Assembly (NCBI GenBank): GCA_025934695.1
Contig: JAICWS010000002.1
Location: forward strand, 1,157,187-1,221,186
DNA from: Alphaproteobacteria bacterium
Lineage (GTDB): Bacteria; Pseudomonadota; Alphaproteobacteria; Micavibrionales; UBA2020
Reading direction: 5' to 3'
Length of the DNA stretch: 64,000 nt
Both the position numbers and the translations under genes were made by a program. This document shows, in pieces, positions 43,479 through 53,663 of this stretch. How positions within the stretch are numbered: the first letter of the stretch is position 1; every line of letters starts with the position of its first letter. Below the pieces are notes generated by a model. That model had not been told where the DNA came from, searched no databases, and saw only the letters and a list, made by a program, of their open reading frames with translations.

Positions 43479-43503
43479 AGAAAGGATCTGCTTTAATCCT
43501 TTC
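43479..43503. promoter_or_regulatory. Inverted repeat upstream of the maeA -35 element
   Basis: A perfect repeat AGAAAGGAT with 7 loop bases and ATCCTTTCT begins four bases upstream of the maeA -35 hexamer. The position fits an activator site; no U-run suggests it is not a terminator. The regulator is unknown. Confidence 0.4.
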
Positions 43504-43574
43504 TAATGAATGGGAAATCCGGCTTCGGGACGCGGCTTTACATTCCATTCGCGTCCGCTAGTATCGCCCTTGCA

Positions 43575-44441
43575 ATGTCAGACAGTCCGAAGCCGTTCAA
43601 ATTCGATCTCGTGAGCGATCTCCACGTCGAGTATTGGGAGAAGCCTGTCGACTGGGCGGCGCTGCGTAATAATGACGTTGTTATTGTTGCGGGGGACGTT
43701 GCCGACACGCTGGCAGAAACGCGCAAGGAGCTGGAGCGCCTCTCGAAGGTTTATAAGACCGTCCTCTATATCGACGGCAACCACGAATTCAGCGAAAAGC
43801 TCTACCACGGCGGCGAGGATATCACGAGCTTTGACGACCGCGTGCGCGAGATGATCGCGGATCTGCCGAATGTCCATTTCCTCAAAGATGGCGCGGTCAT
43901 CATCGACGGCACCGCCATTATCGGCCGCAACGGGCATTGGGATTATGCGGCGCTCGATGGGGTATCGGTGGAAGAGGCGGAGCAGGCCGTCATCGACAAA
44001 TTAAAAATAACGTCCGAAGCCGCTGCGGCTTTCTCAAAACAGGCGCGGCAGGATGTCGACGATCTTAAAGCGCTGGTAAAGCAGCTGGGCGGCGATCCCG
44101 CCATCCACAGCATCCTCGTCGTGACGCATACCATGCCGTCCAAAAAGCTGATGCCGCAGAACCTGCCGAATATGCCGGCATTCTTCAGCAATCTCGCCAA
44201 CAGCGCGATGAAAGAAGTGCTGGATGAAGATCTGAACGGGAAGATCACCACCTGGGTTTTCGGCCACTGGCACCGCGCGAAGGACGAAACCATAGACGGC
44301 GTGCGCTATGTGTCCCACCCGCGCGGCACCTCGATCCGCCACCGGCCGGATTACAAACCTTTATCTATCGAAGTAGCGCCGAAGACGGACGCGCCGCCGC
44401 CCGCGCCAAAGATCGGCGCCGGCGACCACCCAAAATTATAG
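43575..44441 (+). CDS. Calcineurin-like metallophosphoesterase
   Basis: A 288-residue phosphoesterase with the full metal site: SDLHVEY (D15, H17), VAGDVAD, DGNHEF, VVTHTMPSKK and FGHWHRA. It hydrolyses phosphomono- or diesters; the substrate is unknown. The ATG at 43575 is chosen because the beta strand with D15 should lie close to the N-terminus; a start at 43506 adds 23 residues. A Pro-rich tail (DAPPPAPK) ends the protein. It overlaps the convergent EF-hand gene by six bases. Confidence 0.88.
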   Translation: MSDSPKPFKFDLVSDLHVEYWEKPVDWAALRNNDVVIVAGDVADTLAETRKELERLSKVYKTVLYIDGNHEFSEKLYHGGEDITSFDDRVREMIADLPNVHFLKDGAVIIDGTAIIGRNGHWDYAALDGVSVEEAEQAVIDKLKITSEAAAAFSKQARQDVDDLKALVKQLGGDPAIHSILVVTHTMPSKKLMPQNLPNMPAFFSNLANSAMKEVLDEDLNGKITTWVFGHWHRAKDETIDGVRYVSHPRGTSIRHRPDYKPLSIEVAPKTDAPPPAPKIGAGDHPKL

Positions 44442-44774
44442 CGTCGGCGTTTCGCTGCAGCGTCCGACGTGGCGATAGGCGTCTAGCTCTTTTTCCGTGA
44501 TATAGCCCTTGCCGCTCTTGTCGATCGAGCTGAACATGGTGAGCATGCTGTCGGGCAGCCCGCTCATCTGCCATTCCTGCTCGCTGACGAGTCCATCGTG
44601 ATTGAGGTCGAGCGTCTTCATGTCGGGAATGGCGCCCGCCTTGTCGCATTCATCGCGCGAGGTGAAGATCGGCCCCCACGGCGTGGAATAGTAGTGGGCG
44701 GGGATAGACTGTGCCACGGCCGGCGCGGCCCAAAGCAGGGCAGCCAGCGCAACTGAAGTTTCGAAAATTCGCAT
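44436..44774 (-). CDS. Periplasmic EF-hand protein
   Basis: A 112-residue exported protein with a signal peptide ending AAPAVA (about residue 21). Two EF-hand loops follow: DLNHDGLVSEQE (residues 56-67, close to the calcium-binding consensus) and DKSGKGYITEKE (85-96, with Lys at a ligand position, so probably weaker). Two cysteines (C43, C106-region) may form a disulfide. Its role is unknown; a calcium-responsive envelope function is inferred. Confidence 0.75.
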   Translation of the reverse strand: MRIFETSVALAALLWAAPAVAQSIPAHYYSTPWGPIFTSRDECDKAGAIPDMKTLDLNHDGLVSEQEWQMSGLPDSMLTMFSSIDKSGKGYITEKELDAYRHVGRCSETPTL

Positions 44775-44909
44775 GGTTTTTCTCCTGTCGTAACAGGGTC
44801 CTTTTAAAAACAATGCCTGCCCCGAAAGGGGGTTCCCGACCTTTAAAAAGGATGGTTTTCCATGAGAACAAATGTAGAACATTTTCGCGAATCCTGTTAG
44901 AATGAGAGG

Positions 44910-46001
44910 ATGAAGACGAATAAACCCAGCAGTCACCTGGCTCCGCACGGACGGGGCGCCCTTGAAAACCCGGTTGGCCGTTTCGAGCCCTTGCAGGTCG
45001 AGGCCGATGCGGAAGCGCCGCCTGAAGTCGACGAGGACGGCAAACCGCTGCCACGCCAGATACGCACCGAAATCTTCCGCGACAGGTCGAAAAGCATCAT
45101 TTCCACGAACGACAGCCCTGATATCGGCCTCGAGGCGACGCTCAACCCGTACCGGGGCTGCGAACATGGCTGCATCTATTGCTTCGCCCGGCCCACGCAT
45201 GAATATCTCGGCCTCTCAGCGGGCCTCGATTTCGAGACCAAGATCTTCGCCAAGCCCGACGCGCCGCGCCTGCTGGAGGAAAAGCTGAGCTCGCCCGGTT
45301 GGGAGCCCAAAGTGATTTTCATGAGCGGCGTCACCGATCCTTACCAGCCCATCGAGCGCAAGCTGAAAATCACCCGCGCCTGCGTGGAAGTGCTGCGCGA
45401 CTTTCGCAATCCCTTGTCCTTCATCACCAAGAACCAGCTGGTGACGCGCGACATCGATTTGCTGAAGGACATGGCGGCCATCGACGCGGTGTCGGTGAAT
45501 TTTTCGATCACCACGCTCGACCCGAAACTCGCGCGCGTGATGGAGCCGCGCGCCTCGACGCCGCCCCTGCGCCTGAAGGCCGTCGAGCAGCTGGCCAAGG
45601 CGGGCATTTTCGTTAATGTAATGATCGGTCCCGTCGTGCCCGCGCTGAACGAACATGAAATTCCGGCGATCCTGCAGGCAGCGGCCTCGGCGGGCGCGAA
45701 ATCGGCGGGATACACGATGCTGCGCCTCCCCTGGGGCGTGAAAGACCTGTTCCAGACCTGGCTGCACGAGCATTTCCCGGACCGTGCGGACAAGGTGCTT
45801 AACCGCATTCGTTCCATTCGCGACGGCAAGCTCAATGACTCGGAATTCGGCACCCGCATGCGCGGCGAAGGCTTTTATGCCGAACAGATCTCGCAGGTTT
45901 TCGACCTGTCGCGCAAGCGCTTCGGCCTCACGACGCGGCTGAAGCTTTCCACTGCCCATTTCAACCGCCGCGCGCGGGACAAGCAGATGAGCTTGTTCTG
46001 A
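44910..46001 (+). CDS. Radical SAM protein, PA0069/SplB-like family
   Basis: A 363-residue radical SAM protein. The cluster motif is CEHGCIYCF (C84, C88, C91). NPYRGCEHGCIYC and the following RPTHEYLGLSAGLDFE are typical of the PA0069 family, often labelled spore photoproduct lyase-like. The reaction is unknown in this family. It starts 135 bases from the divergent EF-hand gene and ends with ARDKQMSLF. Confidence 0.88.
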   Translation: MKTNKPSSHLAPHGRGALENPVGRFEPLQVEADAEAPPEVDEDGKPLPRQIRTEIFRDRSKSIISTNDSPDIGLEATLNPYRGCEHGCIYCFARPTHEYLGLSAGLDFETKIFAKPDAPRLLEEKLSSPGWEPKVIFMSGVTDPYQPIERKLKITRACVEVLRDFRNPLSFITKNQLVTRDIDLLKDMAAIDAVSVNFSITTLDPKLARVMEPRASTPPLRLKAVEQLAKAGIFVNVMIGPVVPALNEHEIPAILQAAASAGAKSAGYTMLRLPWGVKDLFQTWLHEHFPDRADKVLNRIRSIRDGKLNDSEFGTRMRGEGFYAEQISQVFDLSRKRFGLTTRLKLSTAHFNRRARDKQMSLF

Positions 46002-46096
46002 TGCTTTAGCATCCTCCAGGCGCAGCATTCGCCCTTCGGGCTCACTTGTCCGGGGTGGCGGCAGGGTATAGACTTCGCGGAAGTGAAGGAGTCTCT

Positions 46097-46573
46097 ATGC
46101 AAAAAATCTCTCCCTGCCTGCTGTTAAACGATCAGGCCGAAGAAGCGGCGAAGTTTTACACCTCCACCTTCAAAAATTCGAAGATCAAGGCCGTCACGCA
46201 TTATGGCGATCATGGTCCGATGCCCAAGGGGACAGTACTGTCCGTCGTCTTTGACATCGAGGGGCAGGAATTCATGGCGGTCAACGGCGGCTCGGACATT
46301 GAGTTCACGCCCGCGGTATCCATGATGATCCATTGCAAGACGCAAGGAGAAATCGACGAGATGTGGGACAGGCTGACGCGGGACGGCGGCGCGGAAATCC
46401 AATGCGGCTGGGTCCGGGACAAGTACGGCCTCGCCTGGCAGGTGGTGCCGGAGATTCTCAACGACCTTCTCACCAAGGGCGGTCCCTCGAAGACCAACAG
46501 CGTGATGAACGCGGTCGTGAAGATGAAAAAGCTCGACATCGCAACAATGCAAAAGGCCTACGACGCGGGTTAA
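46097..46573 (+). CDS. VOC-family protein, PhnB/3-demethylubiquinone methyltransferase-like
   Basis: A 158-residue vicinal-oxygen-chelate protein. ISPCLLLNDQAEEAAKFYTSTF at the N-terminus and QCGWVRDKYGLAWQVVP near the C-terminus are the family marks of PhnB-like proteins. These are commonly annotated as 3-demethylubiquinone-9 3-methyltransferase, but their true activity is mostly unknown. GAAGGAG precedes the start. Its stop overlaps that of the convergent ligD. Confidence 0.8.
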   Translation: MQKISPCLLLNDQAEEAAKFYTSTFKNSKIKAVTHYGDHGPMPKGTVLSVVFDIEGQEFMAVNGGSDIEFTPAVSMMIHCKTQGEIDEMWDRLTRDGGAEIQCGWVRDKYGLAWQVVPEILNDLLTKGGPSKTNSVMNAVVKMKKLDIATMQKAYDAG

Positions 46574-49062
46574 GTCGCGACGACTGGCTTTTCCTTCGCG
46601 ATGCGGTGCAGCACGTCTTCCATCGTGAAGTCATGGGCTGACTTAAGCCCCTTCAGCTCCGACCAATGCAGCGGTACGGCGACGGTAGCCCCGGCGCGGG
46701 CGCGCACCGCGTAATCGGCAATCGACGTCGCCGTGTAATCGTTGCGGAAATAGTCGACGAAGATCTTGCCCTTGCGCTTGGCTTTCGTCATCGTGGCGAC
46801 GTAGGCTTCCGGCGCCGCCTTGACCATATCGGCCGCGATGCTGGCGGTGAAAGCCTTGACCTCCGGCCATTTGCTGGTGCCCGCCAGCGGCGAAACCACG
46901 TGCAGGCCCTTGCCGCCCGTGCATTTGACGTAGCTTTTCAGGTTGTGGGCCTTGAGCCGCGCGCGCACGTCCTGCGCCGCGAGTTTCACGGCCTCGAAGT
47001 CGACGGCTTCGTCGGGGTCGAGGTCGAAAATCAGCTTGTCCGGATAATCGATGTTGTTCACCGGCGCGCCCCAGGGGTGGATTTCGATCACGCCCATCTG
47101 GACGAGGAAGACGATGCCCTTTACGTCCTCGACATACAAATATTCGTGCTTGGTGCCCTTGTGCGTCCAGGCGAAAGGCTTGACGACAGTGCGCATATAC
47201 TTGTCGGGATTGCGCTGGAAGAAACATTCGGCGTCCACCCCCGACGGGCAGCGCACGAGGCTGATCGGGTGGTTGGCGATCTGCCGGATCATCAGCGGCG
47301 CGACAGCGCCATAATATTCGGCGAGTTGGCCCTTGGTGATGCCTTCCTTCTGGAAGATTACGCGGTCGGGATGCGTGATGGCGATGTCGCGCACCTGCAG
47401 TTCTCCCGATTTCTTGAACTCGCGGTATCCGGACAGCACGGCGGGCGTCTTGATGGGCTGTTCCATGACGACCTGGGAGGGGCTCTTGTCCTCGCGCAAC
47501 CCTTCGAAGGACGGGTGGCGGACGTGGCCGGTCTCGGTCCACTCGGTGAAAGTGACCTCGCACAGCACCTGGGGCTTCACCCACACGGTGTCGCGCATCG
47601 TCGGGCTGTTGGGGAATTTCACGCGCGGCTCCTTCATGACCAGCGGCTCGAGCCTCTTGAAGATCTGCTCCGCCATGCTGTGCGTGAAACCGGTGCCGAC
47701 CTTGCCGGCGTAAACCAGTTCGCCTTCGCTGGTATAGGCGATGTGCAGGGCGCCGATGGCGCGGTGGTCGTTCTTCGCGCGCGTGAACCCGATGATGACG
47801 AATTCCTGGCGCTTGTTGCACTTGGACTTCAGCCATTCGCGGCTGCGGCCGCGGAAATAGGAGGAGGTCTTGCGCTTGGAGACGACGCCTTCCAGCCCCA
47901 TCGCGCAGGCCTGCGTCAGCACCTCGCCTGAGCTTTCAAGGTGCTCGCTGTAATGCAGGGGCGATCCGTCCGGCAGGCGCTTGAAGATCTTGGCCAGCAG
48001 TTTTTTGCGGTCGACGAGCGGCTTTCCGGTCAGGTTCTTGCCGTCAAGGTGCAGGAGGTCGAAGAAATAGCCCTGGATCTGCGTGGGGTCGCCACTGTCG
48101 CCCAGCGCCTGTTGCAGCGCCTGGAAGCTTGAGCGGCCCTTGTCGTCAAGCATCACCGCTTCGCCGTCGAGCACCGCGTCCTCGACGTCGAGGCGCGACA
48201 GGGCATCGGCGATGGCGGGGAATTTTTCAGTCCAGTCGTTGCCGTTGCGGGTCCGGATGACGACACCCTGGCTCGACACCGAGCAGATGATACGATAGCC
48301 GTCGAACTTGATTTCGTGCAGCCAGTCCTTGCCGAGCGGCGGCTCGGACACCAGGGTCGCGAGCTGGACCTGCTTGTAGTCGGACGCGAGCGCGCGCGCT
48401 TCCGACGGGTCAGCCTTCGGCCGGCGCCGCACCTGCGGTCGCGCCTTCGTTTTTTGCGCCTCGCCCTTGCTTTGCCAGACGTCGCCGGCGCGGGTGGCGA
48501 TTTCGTCCATCGTGGCGCCCGTTTTCACGCTCGTCGCGTTTTCGGCCAGGAATTCCTGTGCGGCGCCGTCCTGCGCTGCTTCCTCGTCGCGCTCCTTGAT
48601 CAGAAGCCAGTTTTCGTTGCGGTCGCTCGGCTTGCGGTTCTTCATGCGGATCAGCGCCCATTTGCCGCGCATGCGCTCGCCGTGCAGCTCGAACTTCAGG
48701 TGGCCTTTCTCGAGGCCTTCGTGCGCGTCGCCGATAGGCTCCCACGAGCCGGTGTCCCAGAGCATGACCGTCCCGCCGCCGTACTGCCCTTGCGGAATAA
48801 TGCCTTCGAAGCCGCCGTAAGCGAGGGGATGGTCTTCGGTGCGCACAGCCAGGCGCTTGTCGGCGGGATCAATGCTGGGGCCCTTGGTGACGGCCCAGCT
48901 TTTCAGCACGCCGTCGAGCTCGAGGCGGAAGTCGTAGTGCAGCCGCGAGGCGTCGTGCTTCTGGACGCAGAAGCTGTGGCCGTCCTTGCGCGGGTGCCGT
49001 TCCGGCGGCGGCTCCGGCGTGATGTGGAAATTGCGCTTGCTCTCATAAGGCTGCAATCCCAT
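46570..49062 (-). CDS. ligD: Multidomain DNA ligase D (non-homologous end joining)
   Basis: An 830-residue LigD with the order phosphoesterase-ligase-polymerase. The N-terminal 3'-phosphoesterase carries KHDASRLHYDFRLELDG (~35-51). The ATP-dependent ligase follows with nucleotidyl Lys252 in IKFDGYR, and later DGEAVMLDDKG. The primase-like polymerase domain spans about 545-825, with LIFDLDPDE metal residues and KCTGGKGLHVVSPL. It acts with Ku to rejoin double-strand breaks. It begins four bases after ku in one operon. The ATG at 49062 is preferred over an upstream start inside ku. Confidence 0.96.
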   Translation of the reverse strand: MGLQPYESKRNFHITPEPPPERHPRKDGHSFCVQKHDASRLHYDFRLELDGVLKSWAVTKGPSIDPADKRLAVRTEDHPLAYGGFEGIIPQGQYGGGTVMLWDTGSWEPIGDAHEGLEKGHLKFELHGERMRGKWALIRMKNRKPSDRNENWLLIKERDEEAAQDGAAQEFLAENATSVKTGATMDEIATRAGDVWQSKGEAQKTKARPQVRRRPKADPSEARALASDYKQVQLATLVSEPPLGKDWLHEIKFDGYRIICSVSSQGVVIRTRNGNDWTEKFPAIADALSRLDVEDAVLDGEAVMLDDKGRSSFQALQQALGDSGDPTQIQGYFFDLLHLDGKNLTGKPLVDRKKLLAKIFKRLPDGSPLHYSEHLESSGEVLTQACAMGLEGVVSKRKTSSYFRGRSREWLKSKCNKRQEFVIIGFTRAKNDHRAIGALHIAYTSEGELVYAGKVGTGFTHSMAEQIFKRLEPLVMKEPRVKFPNSPTMRDTVWVKPQVLCEVTFTEWTETGHVRHPSFEGLREDKSPSQVVMEQPIKTPAVLSGYREFKKSGELQVRDIAITHPDRVIFQKEGITKGQLAEYYGAVAPLMIRQIANHPISLVRCPSGVDAECFFQRNPDKYMRTVVKPFAWTHKGTKHEYLYVEDVKGIVFLVQMGVIEIHPWGAPVNNIDYPDKLIFDLDPDEAVDFEAVKLAAQDVRARLKAHNLKSYVKCTGGKGLHVVSPLAGTSKWPEVKAFTASIAADMVKAAPEAYVATMTKAKRKGKIFVDYFRNDYTATSIADYAVRARAGATVAVPLHWSELKGLKSAHDFTMEDVLHRIAKEKPVVAT

Positions 49063-49066
49063 TGCG

Positions 49067-49936
49067 TTACCCCGCCTTGTGCTTTCGCTTGGTGGACGCA
49101 TGCCGCTTCGGCCGCGGCGCGCGGCGCTGTTTGGGCGCGCTTGTCGGAGCGCCACCGCCCGACTCCTTCAGGCTGCGCTTGAGCGCATCCATGATGTTGA
49201 CGACCTTGGCGGGCTGCCGCTCCACCGGTCCGAGGTCGGGGCGGCGGTGATGCAGCTTTGCATTGATGATCTCGAGTAGTCCTTCCTGGTAATGGTCCTT
49301 GAAGGCGGTCGGGTCGAAGGGCGCGGTCTTGCGCTCGATCAGCTCGGCGGCGAGATCGATCTGGTCCTTTGAAACGTCGGCATCCTCGGGGATGTCGCGG
49401 AAGATTTCCGAGGCGCGGCGCACCTCGTTCGCATAGCGCAACGTCTCCAGCACCAGGCCTTTGCCGCAGGGGCGGATGCAGCTGATGCGCTCCTTGCCCG
49501 CCAGCGTGATCTGGCCGAGCGCGACTTTTTTTGCGGCGCGCAGGGAATCGCGCAAGGTTACGAAAGCCTCGTCGGCCACGGGCCCGTCGGGCACGATGTA
49601 ATAGGGCTTCTCGAAATAAATCGCGTCAATGTCGTGCATGTCGGTGAACTGCACGAGGTCAATCATATGCTTGCTTTCGACCCGCAGCTTTTTCAGCTCA
49701 TCATCCTCAATGGGCACGTACTGGTTTTTTTCGTATTCGTAGCCTTTGACGATGTCGGCCGGTTCGACGCGGTGCTGGTCTTCAGTCGCGTTCTGGTAAT
49801 GGATGCGGCGCCCGGTGCTTCGCTCGATCTTGTGAAGCCTGATCTTTTCGGTTTCCGTCACCGCGGCGTGAAGGCGGACCGGGAAGGTGACAAGGGATAG
49901 CCTGATATGCCCGTTCCAATAAGCCCGCTGTGCCAT
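49067..49936 (-). CDS. ku: Ku DNA end-binding protein
   Basis: A 289-residue bacterial Ku. It starts MAQRAYWNGHIRLSLVTFPVRL, the standard Ku N-terminus, and includes RIHYQNA, VEPADIVKGYEYEKNQYV and VALGQITLAGKERI of the DNA-binding ring. A basic tail (RRAPRPKRHASTKRKHK) follows, as in many bacterial Ku proteins. It binds broken ends and recruits LigD, encoded next. A perfect EcfG-type promoter lies upstream on the minus strand. Confidence 0.96.
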   Translation of the reverse strand: MAQRAYWNGHIRLSLVTFPVRLHAAVTETEKIRLHKIERSTGRRIHYQNATEDQHRVEPADIVKGYEYEKNQYVPIEDDELKKLRVESKHMIDLVQFTDMHDIDAIYFEKPYYIVPDGPVADEAFVTLRDSLRAAKKVALGQITLAGKERISCIRPCGKGLVLETLRYANEVRRASEIFRDIPEDADVSKDQIDLAAELIERKTAPFDPTAFKDHYQEGLLEIINAKLHHRRPDLGPVERQPAKVVNIMDALKRSLKESGGGAPTSAPKQRRAPRPKRHASTKRKHKAG

Positions 49937-49965
49937 AGGATGTACTCCGTTGTGCCTTGGTGCCC

Positions 49966-49990
49966 AACGGCGGTTCGGCATGAGAGTTCC
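49966..49990 (-). promoter_or_regulatory. EcfG-type stress promoter of ku-ligD
   Basis: On the minus strand GGAAC (49990-49986), 16 bases, then CGTT (49969-49966) match the alphaproteobacterial EcfG consensus GGAAC-N16/17-CGTT exactly. The ku start codon lies 29 bases after the -10 element. Stress-controlled ku genes are known in rhizobia, supporting the call. Confidence 0.75.
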
Positions 49991-50008
49991 GCAAGAGGGG
50001 GACGTATG

Positions 50009-50033
50009 GGAACGAACCGGGATGCCGGGCATT
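50009..50033 (+). promoter_or_regulatory. Possible EcfG-like promoter of the DJ-1/PfpI gene
   Basis: GGAAC at 50009-50013, 16 bases, then CATT at 50030-50033: a perfect -35 but one mismatch in the -10. It stands back to back with the ku-ligD promoter and 43 bases before the PfpI start. Confidence 0.35.
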
Positions 50034-50076
50034 TGTTAAGTTGTCGTTACCAGCATGCAATGAGGGGAGATCAGCC

Positions 50077-50682
50077 ATGGCCGAAGCGCCGAAAGACACA
50101 TTCACGCCCGAGATGGACGAGACCGCCGTCCGGTCCGTTCTTGTCATCACCGCCGACAACGTCGAGGATCTCGAGTTTTTCTATCCCTATTACCGGTTCG
50201 TCGAGGAAGGTTTCAACGTCGACGTCGCCACCCCGAAGGGCGGCGATTTCAAGGGCAAAATGGGTTATGGGCTGCCCGGCACCTGGAAGATGTCCGACGT
50301 CAACTTCGCGGACTATGATCTGCTCTACATCCCGGGCGGCAAGGCGCCGGCCGAATTGAAGAAAAGCAAGGAAACGCTGGCCCTGGTCAAGAAATTCGCC
50401 GAGCGTGGCAAACCCATCGCGGCTTTGTGCCACGGACCGCAGGTACTCGCCGCTGCAGACCTGATCCGCGACAAATCCATCGCGGGCTGGCCGGAAATCC
50501 AGGACGAAATCGAAAAGGCGGGCGCCGTCTACACCGACGAAAAGACCGTTGTCGATGGGCAATTCATCACCGCTCGCTGGCCGGCGGACCTGCCGTCCTT
50601 CATGAAGAACGTCCTGGAGATCGTGGAGCAGCAGAATGCCGGCAAGGGCGATAATATCCACACCTCGCACTTGACCGTCTAG
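50077..50682 (+). CDS. DJ-1/PfpI-family protein
   Basis: A 201-residue member of the DJ-1/PfpI superfamily. The nucleophile elbow is ALCHGPQ (C118, H119), and YIPGGKAP holds the preceding loop. Family members act as deglycases, chaperones or peptidases under stress. SVLVITADNVEDLEFFYPYYRF at the N-terminus is typical. GGGGAG precedes the ATG at 50077. Its neighbours suggest a stress role. Its stop overlaps that of the convergent reductase gene. Confidence 0.85.
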   Translation: MAEAPKDTFTPEMDETAVRSVLVITADNVEDLEFFYPYYRFVEEGFNVDVATPKGGDFKGKMGYGLPGTWKMSDVNFADYDLLYIPGGKAPAELKKSKETLALVKKFAERGKPIAALCHGPQVLAAADLIRDKSIAGWPEIQDEIEKAGAVYTDEKTVVDGQFITARWPADLPSFMKNVLEIVEQQNAGKGDNIHTSHLTV

Positions 50683-51551
50683 CCGTTCACGACCGTCCCG
50701 CCGTTCGGGTGCAGGACCTGTCCGGTCATGTAGCTTGAATCATCGCTGGCGAGGAAGACGTAGCAGGGCGCGACTTCGTCGGGCTGGCCCGGCCGTCCCA
50801 TCGGCGAATCCTGGCCGAATTCCGACACTTTCTTGGCATCGAACGAGGAAGGGATCAGCGGCGTCCAGATCGGTCCCGGCGCCACGGCGTTAACGCGGAT
50901 TTTCTTGTCCACCAGGTTCTCCGACAGCGAGCGCGTGAAGGCGACGATCGCGCCTTTGGTCGCGCTGTAGTCGATCAAATGAGGGCTGCCGCGGTAGGCG
51001 GTGATCGACGCCGTGTTAATGATCGTGTCGCCCGGCGCCATGTGCGGCACGACGGCCTGCGTCATAAAGAACATTCCGAAGACGTTCGTGCGGAACGTTC
51101 TTTCCAGCTGCTCGCGCGAGATGCCGGTGACGTCGTTCTGCTGGTGCTGCTCGCCGGCATTGTTGACAAGGATGCCGATGTCGCCCAGCACCGTGCGCGC
51201 CTTCTCCGTCGCGATGCCGCAGAATTCCTGGTCGCCGATGTCGCCCTTGATCGCAAGGCATTTGCGTCCTTCCGCTTCGACGGCTTTCACGGTGACGGCG
51301 GCATCCTCGTCTTCGCTGAGGTAGACGAAAGCGACGTCCGCGCCTTCCTTGGCGAAGGCGATGCAGACCGCGCGGCCGATGCCGCTGTCGCCGCCTGTTA
51401 CAAGCGCATGCCTGCCCAGAAGCTTGCCGGCCGCCTTATAGCCTTCCATGCGCGAGGCGGGCTCGGGCGTCATTTCCGCTTCCGATCCGGGCTGGCTGTA
51501 CTGGCGTTGCGGCAGAATTTTCGGCGGCGAATCCCGGTCTTGCTGCATCAT
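50679..51551 (-). CDS. SDR oxidoreductase, general stress protein 39-like
   Basis: A 290-residue classical SDR. The N-terminal tail (PPKILPQRQYSQPGSEAEM) and LVTGGDSGIGRAV place it with the GSP39/YhxC-type reductases. The catalytic YSATK and cofactor NNAGEQHQ motifs are intact. It probably reduces an aldehyde or ketone with NAD(P)H. The ATG at 51551 has AAAGGAG eight bases upstream, so the 14-codon longer reading is unlikely. Its neighbours suggest stress control; only a weak EcfG-like site (CGAAC-N16-AGTT, 51616-51592) precedes it. Confidence 0.87.
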   Translation of the reverse strand: MMQQDRDSPPKILPQRQYSQPGSEAEMTPEPASRMEGYKAAGKLLGRHALVTGGDSGIGRAVCIAFAKEGADVAFVYLSEDEDAAVTVKAVEAEGRKCLAIKGDIGDQEFCGIATEKARTVLGDIGILVNNAGEQHQQNDVTGISREQLERTFRTNVFGMFFMTQAVVPHMAPGDTIINTASITAYRGSPHLIDYSATKGAIVAFTRSLSENLVDKKIRVNAVAPGPIWTPLIPSSFDAKKVSEFGQDSPMGRPGQPDEVAPCYVFLASDDSSYMTGQVLHPNGGTVVNG

Positions 51552-51655
51552 GGCGGTTCTCCTTTGCGCTTGAATGCTGTCGTCAAAGGCCAACTGCCTT
51601 GGCGCAGGCGGGTTCGTCTAAATCCCTGATGCGAAGCGGGGTTTTTGGCCTCCGA

Positions 51656-51680
51656 GGAACTTTTGGGAAAAGCGCACGTT
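51656..51680 (+). promoter_or_regulatory. EcfG-type stress promoter of the zinc alcohol dehydrogenase gene
   Basis: GGAAC (51656-51660), 16 bases, then CGTT (51677-51680) match the EcfG consensus perfectly. The start codon follows 34 bases later with GGAGG in between. Confidence 0.75.
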
Positions 51681-51714
51681 CGCCCATAAGTAGCCTTGAA
51701 TCCGGAGGTAAATC

Positions 51715-53116
<1,402 letters not shown>

Positions 53117-53140
53117 TTAAGTTCCCAATGTAATGGGACC

Positions 53141-53165
53141 TACGAAAGGGGGAGGCGAAAGTTCC
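53141..53165 (-). promoter_or_regulatory. EcfG-like promoter of the small stress protein
   Basis: On the minus strand GGAAC (53165-53161), 16 bases, then CGTA (53144-53141): one mismatch from GGAAC-N16-CGTT. The start codon follows 36 bases later, similar to the two perfect sites nearby. Confidence 0.55.
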
Positions 53166-53191
53166 GGTTTCCAGCGAAGCGAGCGTGCCCT

Positions 53192-53659
53192 TTAGGACGG
53201 CGGACGCGACATGATATCGGAATCGTGCAGGATGCCCAGCAGCTTTTCTTCGAGGGCGCGGCCTTTCAGGTTCGCGAACTCCTTGTTCACCTCGGCCACG
53301 ACATGCTGCTTCGCCTGGCCGTCGAGCTCGCCGCGCAGATAGCCCAGCATCTTGGGCGCCGCCACGATGACGAGCTGGTCGAAAGCCTGGCGGGACGCGG
53401 CGTCGTTGAGAAGGATTCCGATCTGGTGGGCGAAGGACAGTTCGCGCTGCCGGCTCTGGTCCATCGACGGCTCGTACTTATGGCGCTCGGTGGGCGACGA
53501 GCCGGTCCGGCCGACCGTGTCATTGGTCATCTCGATCTCGGCCTGATCCTCGGCGAAAAGATCGCTGACGGATTTCAGATGACCGTCCTGCCGCGCGAAG
53601 ATATGGGCGGAGACGTCGTCGGCCGCCATGATCCAAGTCTTTTGCGAGTGTTGTTGCAT
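53192..53659 (-). CDS. Host-attachment-type protein
   Basis: A 155-residue protein of the family named for attachment to host cells in plant-associated bacteria. It shows the family layout: TWIMAADDVSAHIFARQDG, a middle ESPxxR-like stretch (TGSSPTERHKYEP), then FDQLVIVAAPKMLGYLR and VNKEFANLKG. The name reflects a phenotype, and a nuclease- or release-factor-like fold is suspected. It lies four bases after the cfa stop, probably in one operon. Confidence 0.8.
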   Translation of the reverse strand: MQQHSQKTWIMAADDVSAHIFARQDGHLKSVSDLFAEDQAEIEMTNDTVGRTGSSPTERHKYEPSMDQSRQRELSFAHQIGILLNDAASRQAFDQLVIVAAPKMLGYLRGELDGQAKQHVVAEVNKEFANLKGRALEEKLLGILHDSDIMSRPPS

Positions 53660-53663
53660 GTGT

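Noticed and set aside
46002..46096. Possible degraded palindromic element between the radical SAM and VOC genes
   Set aside because: Only scattered GC-rich pieces match; the paired hairpins of the three real copies are missing.
46666..47931. 421-codon plus-strand ORF
   Set aside because: Lies wholly antisense to ligD; no recognisable motif.
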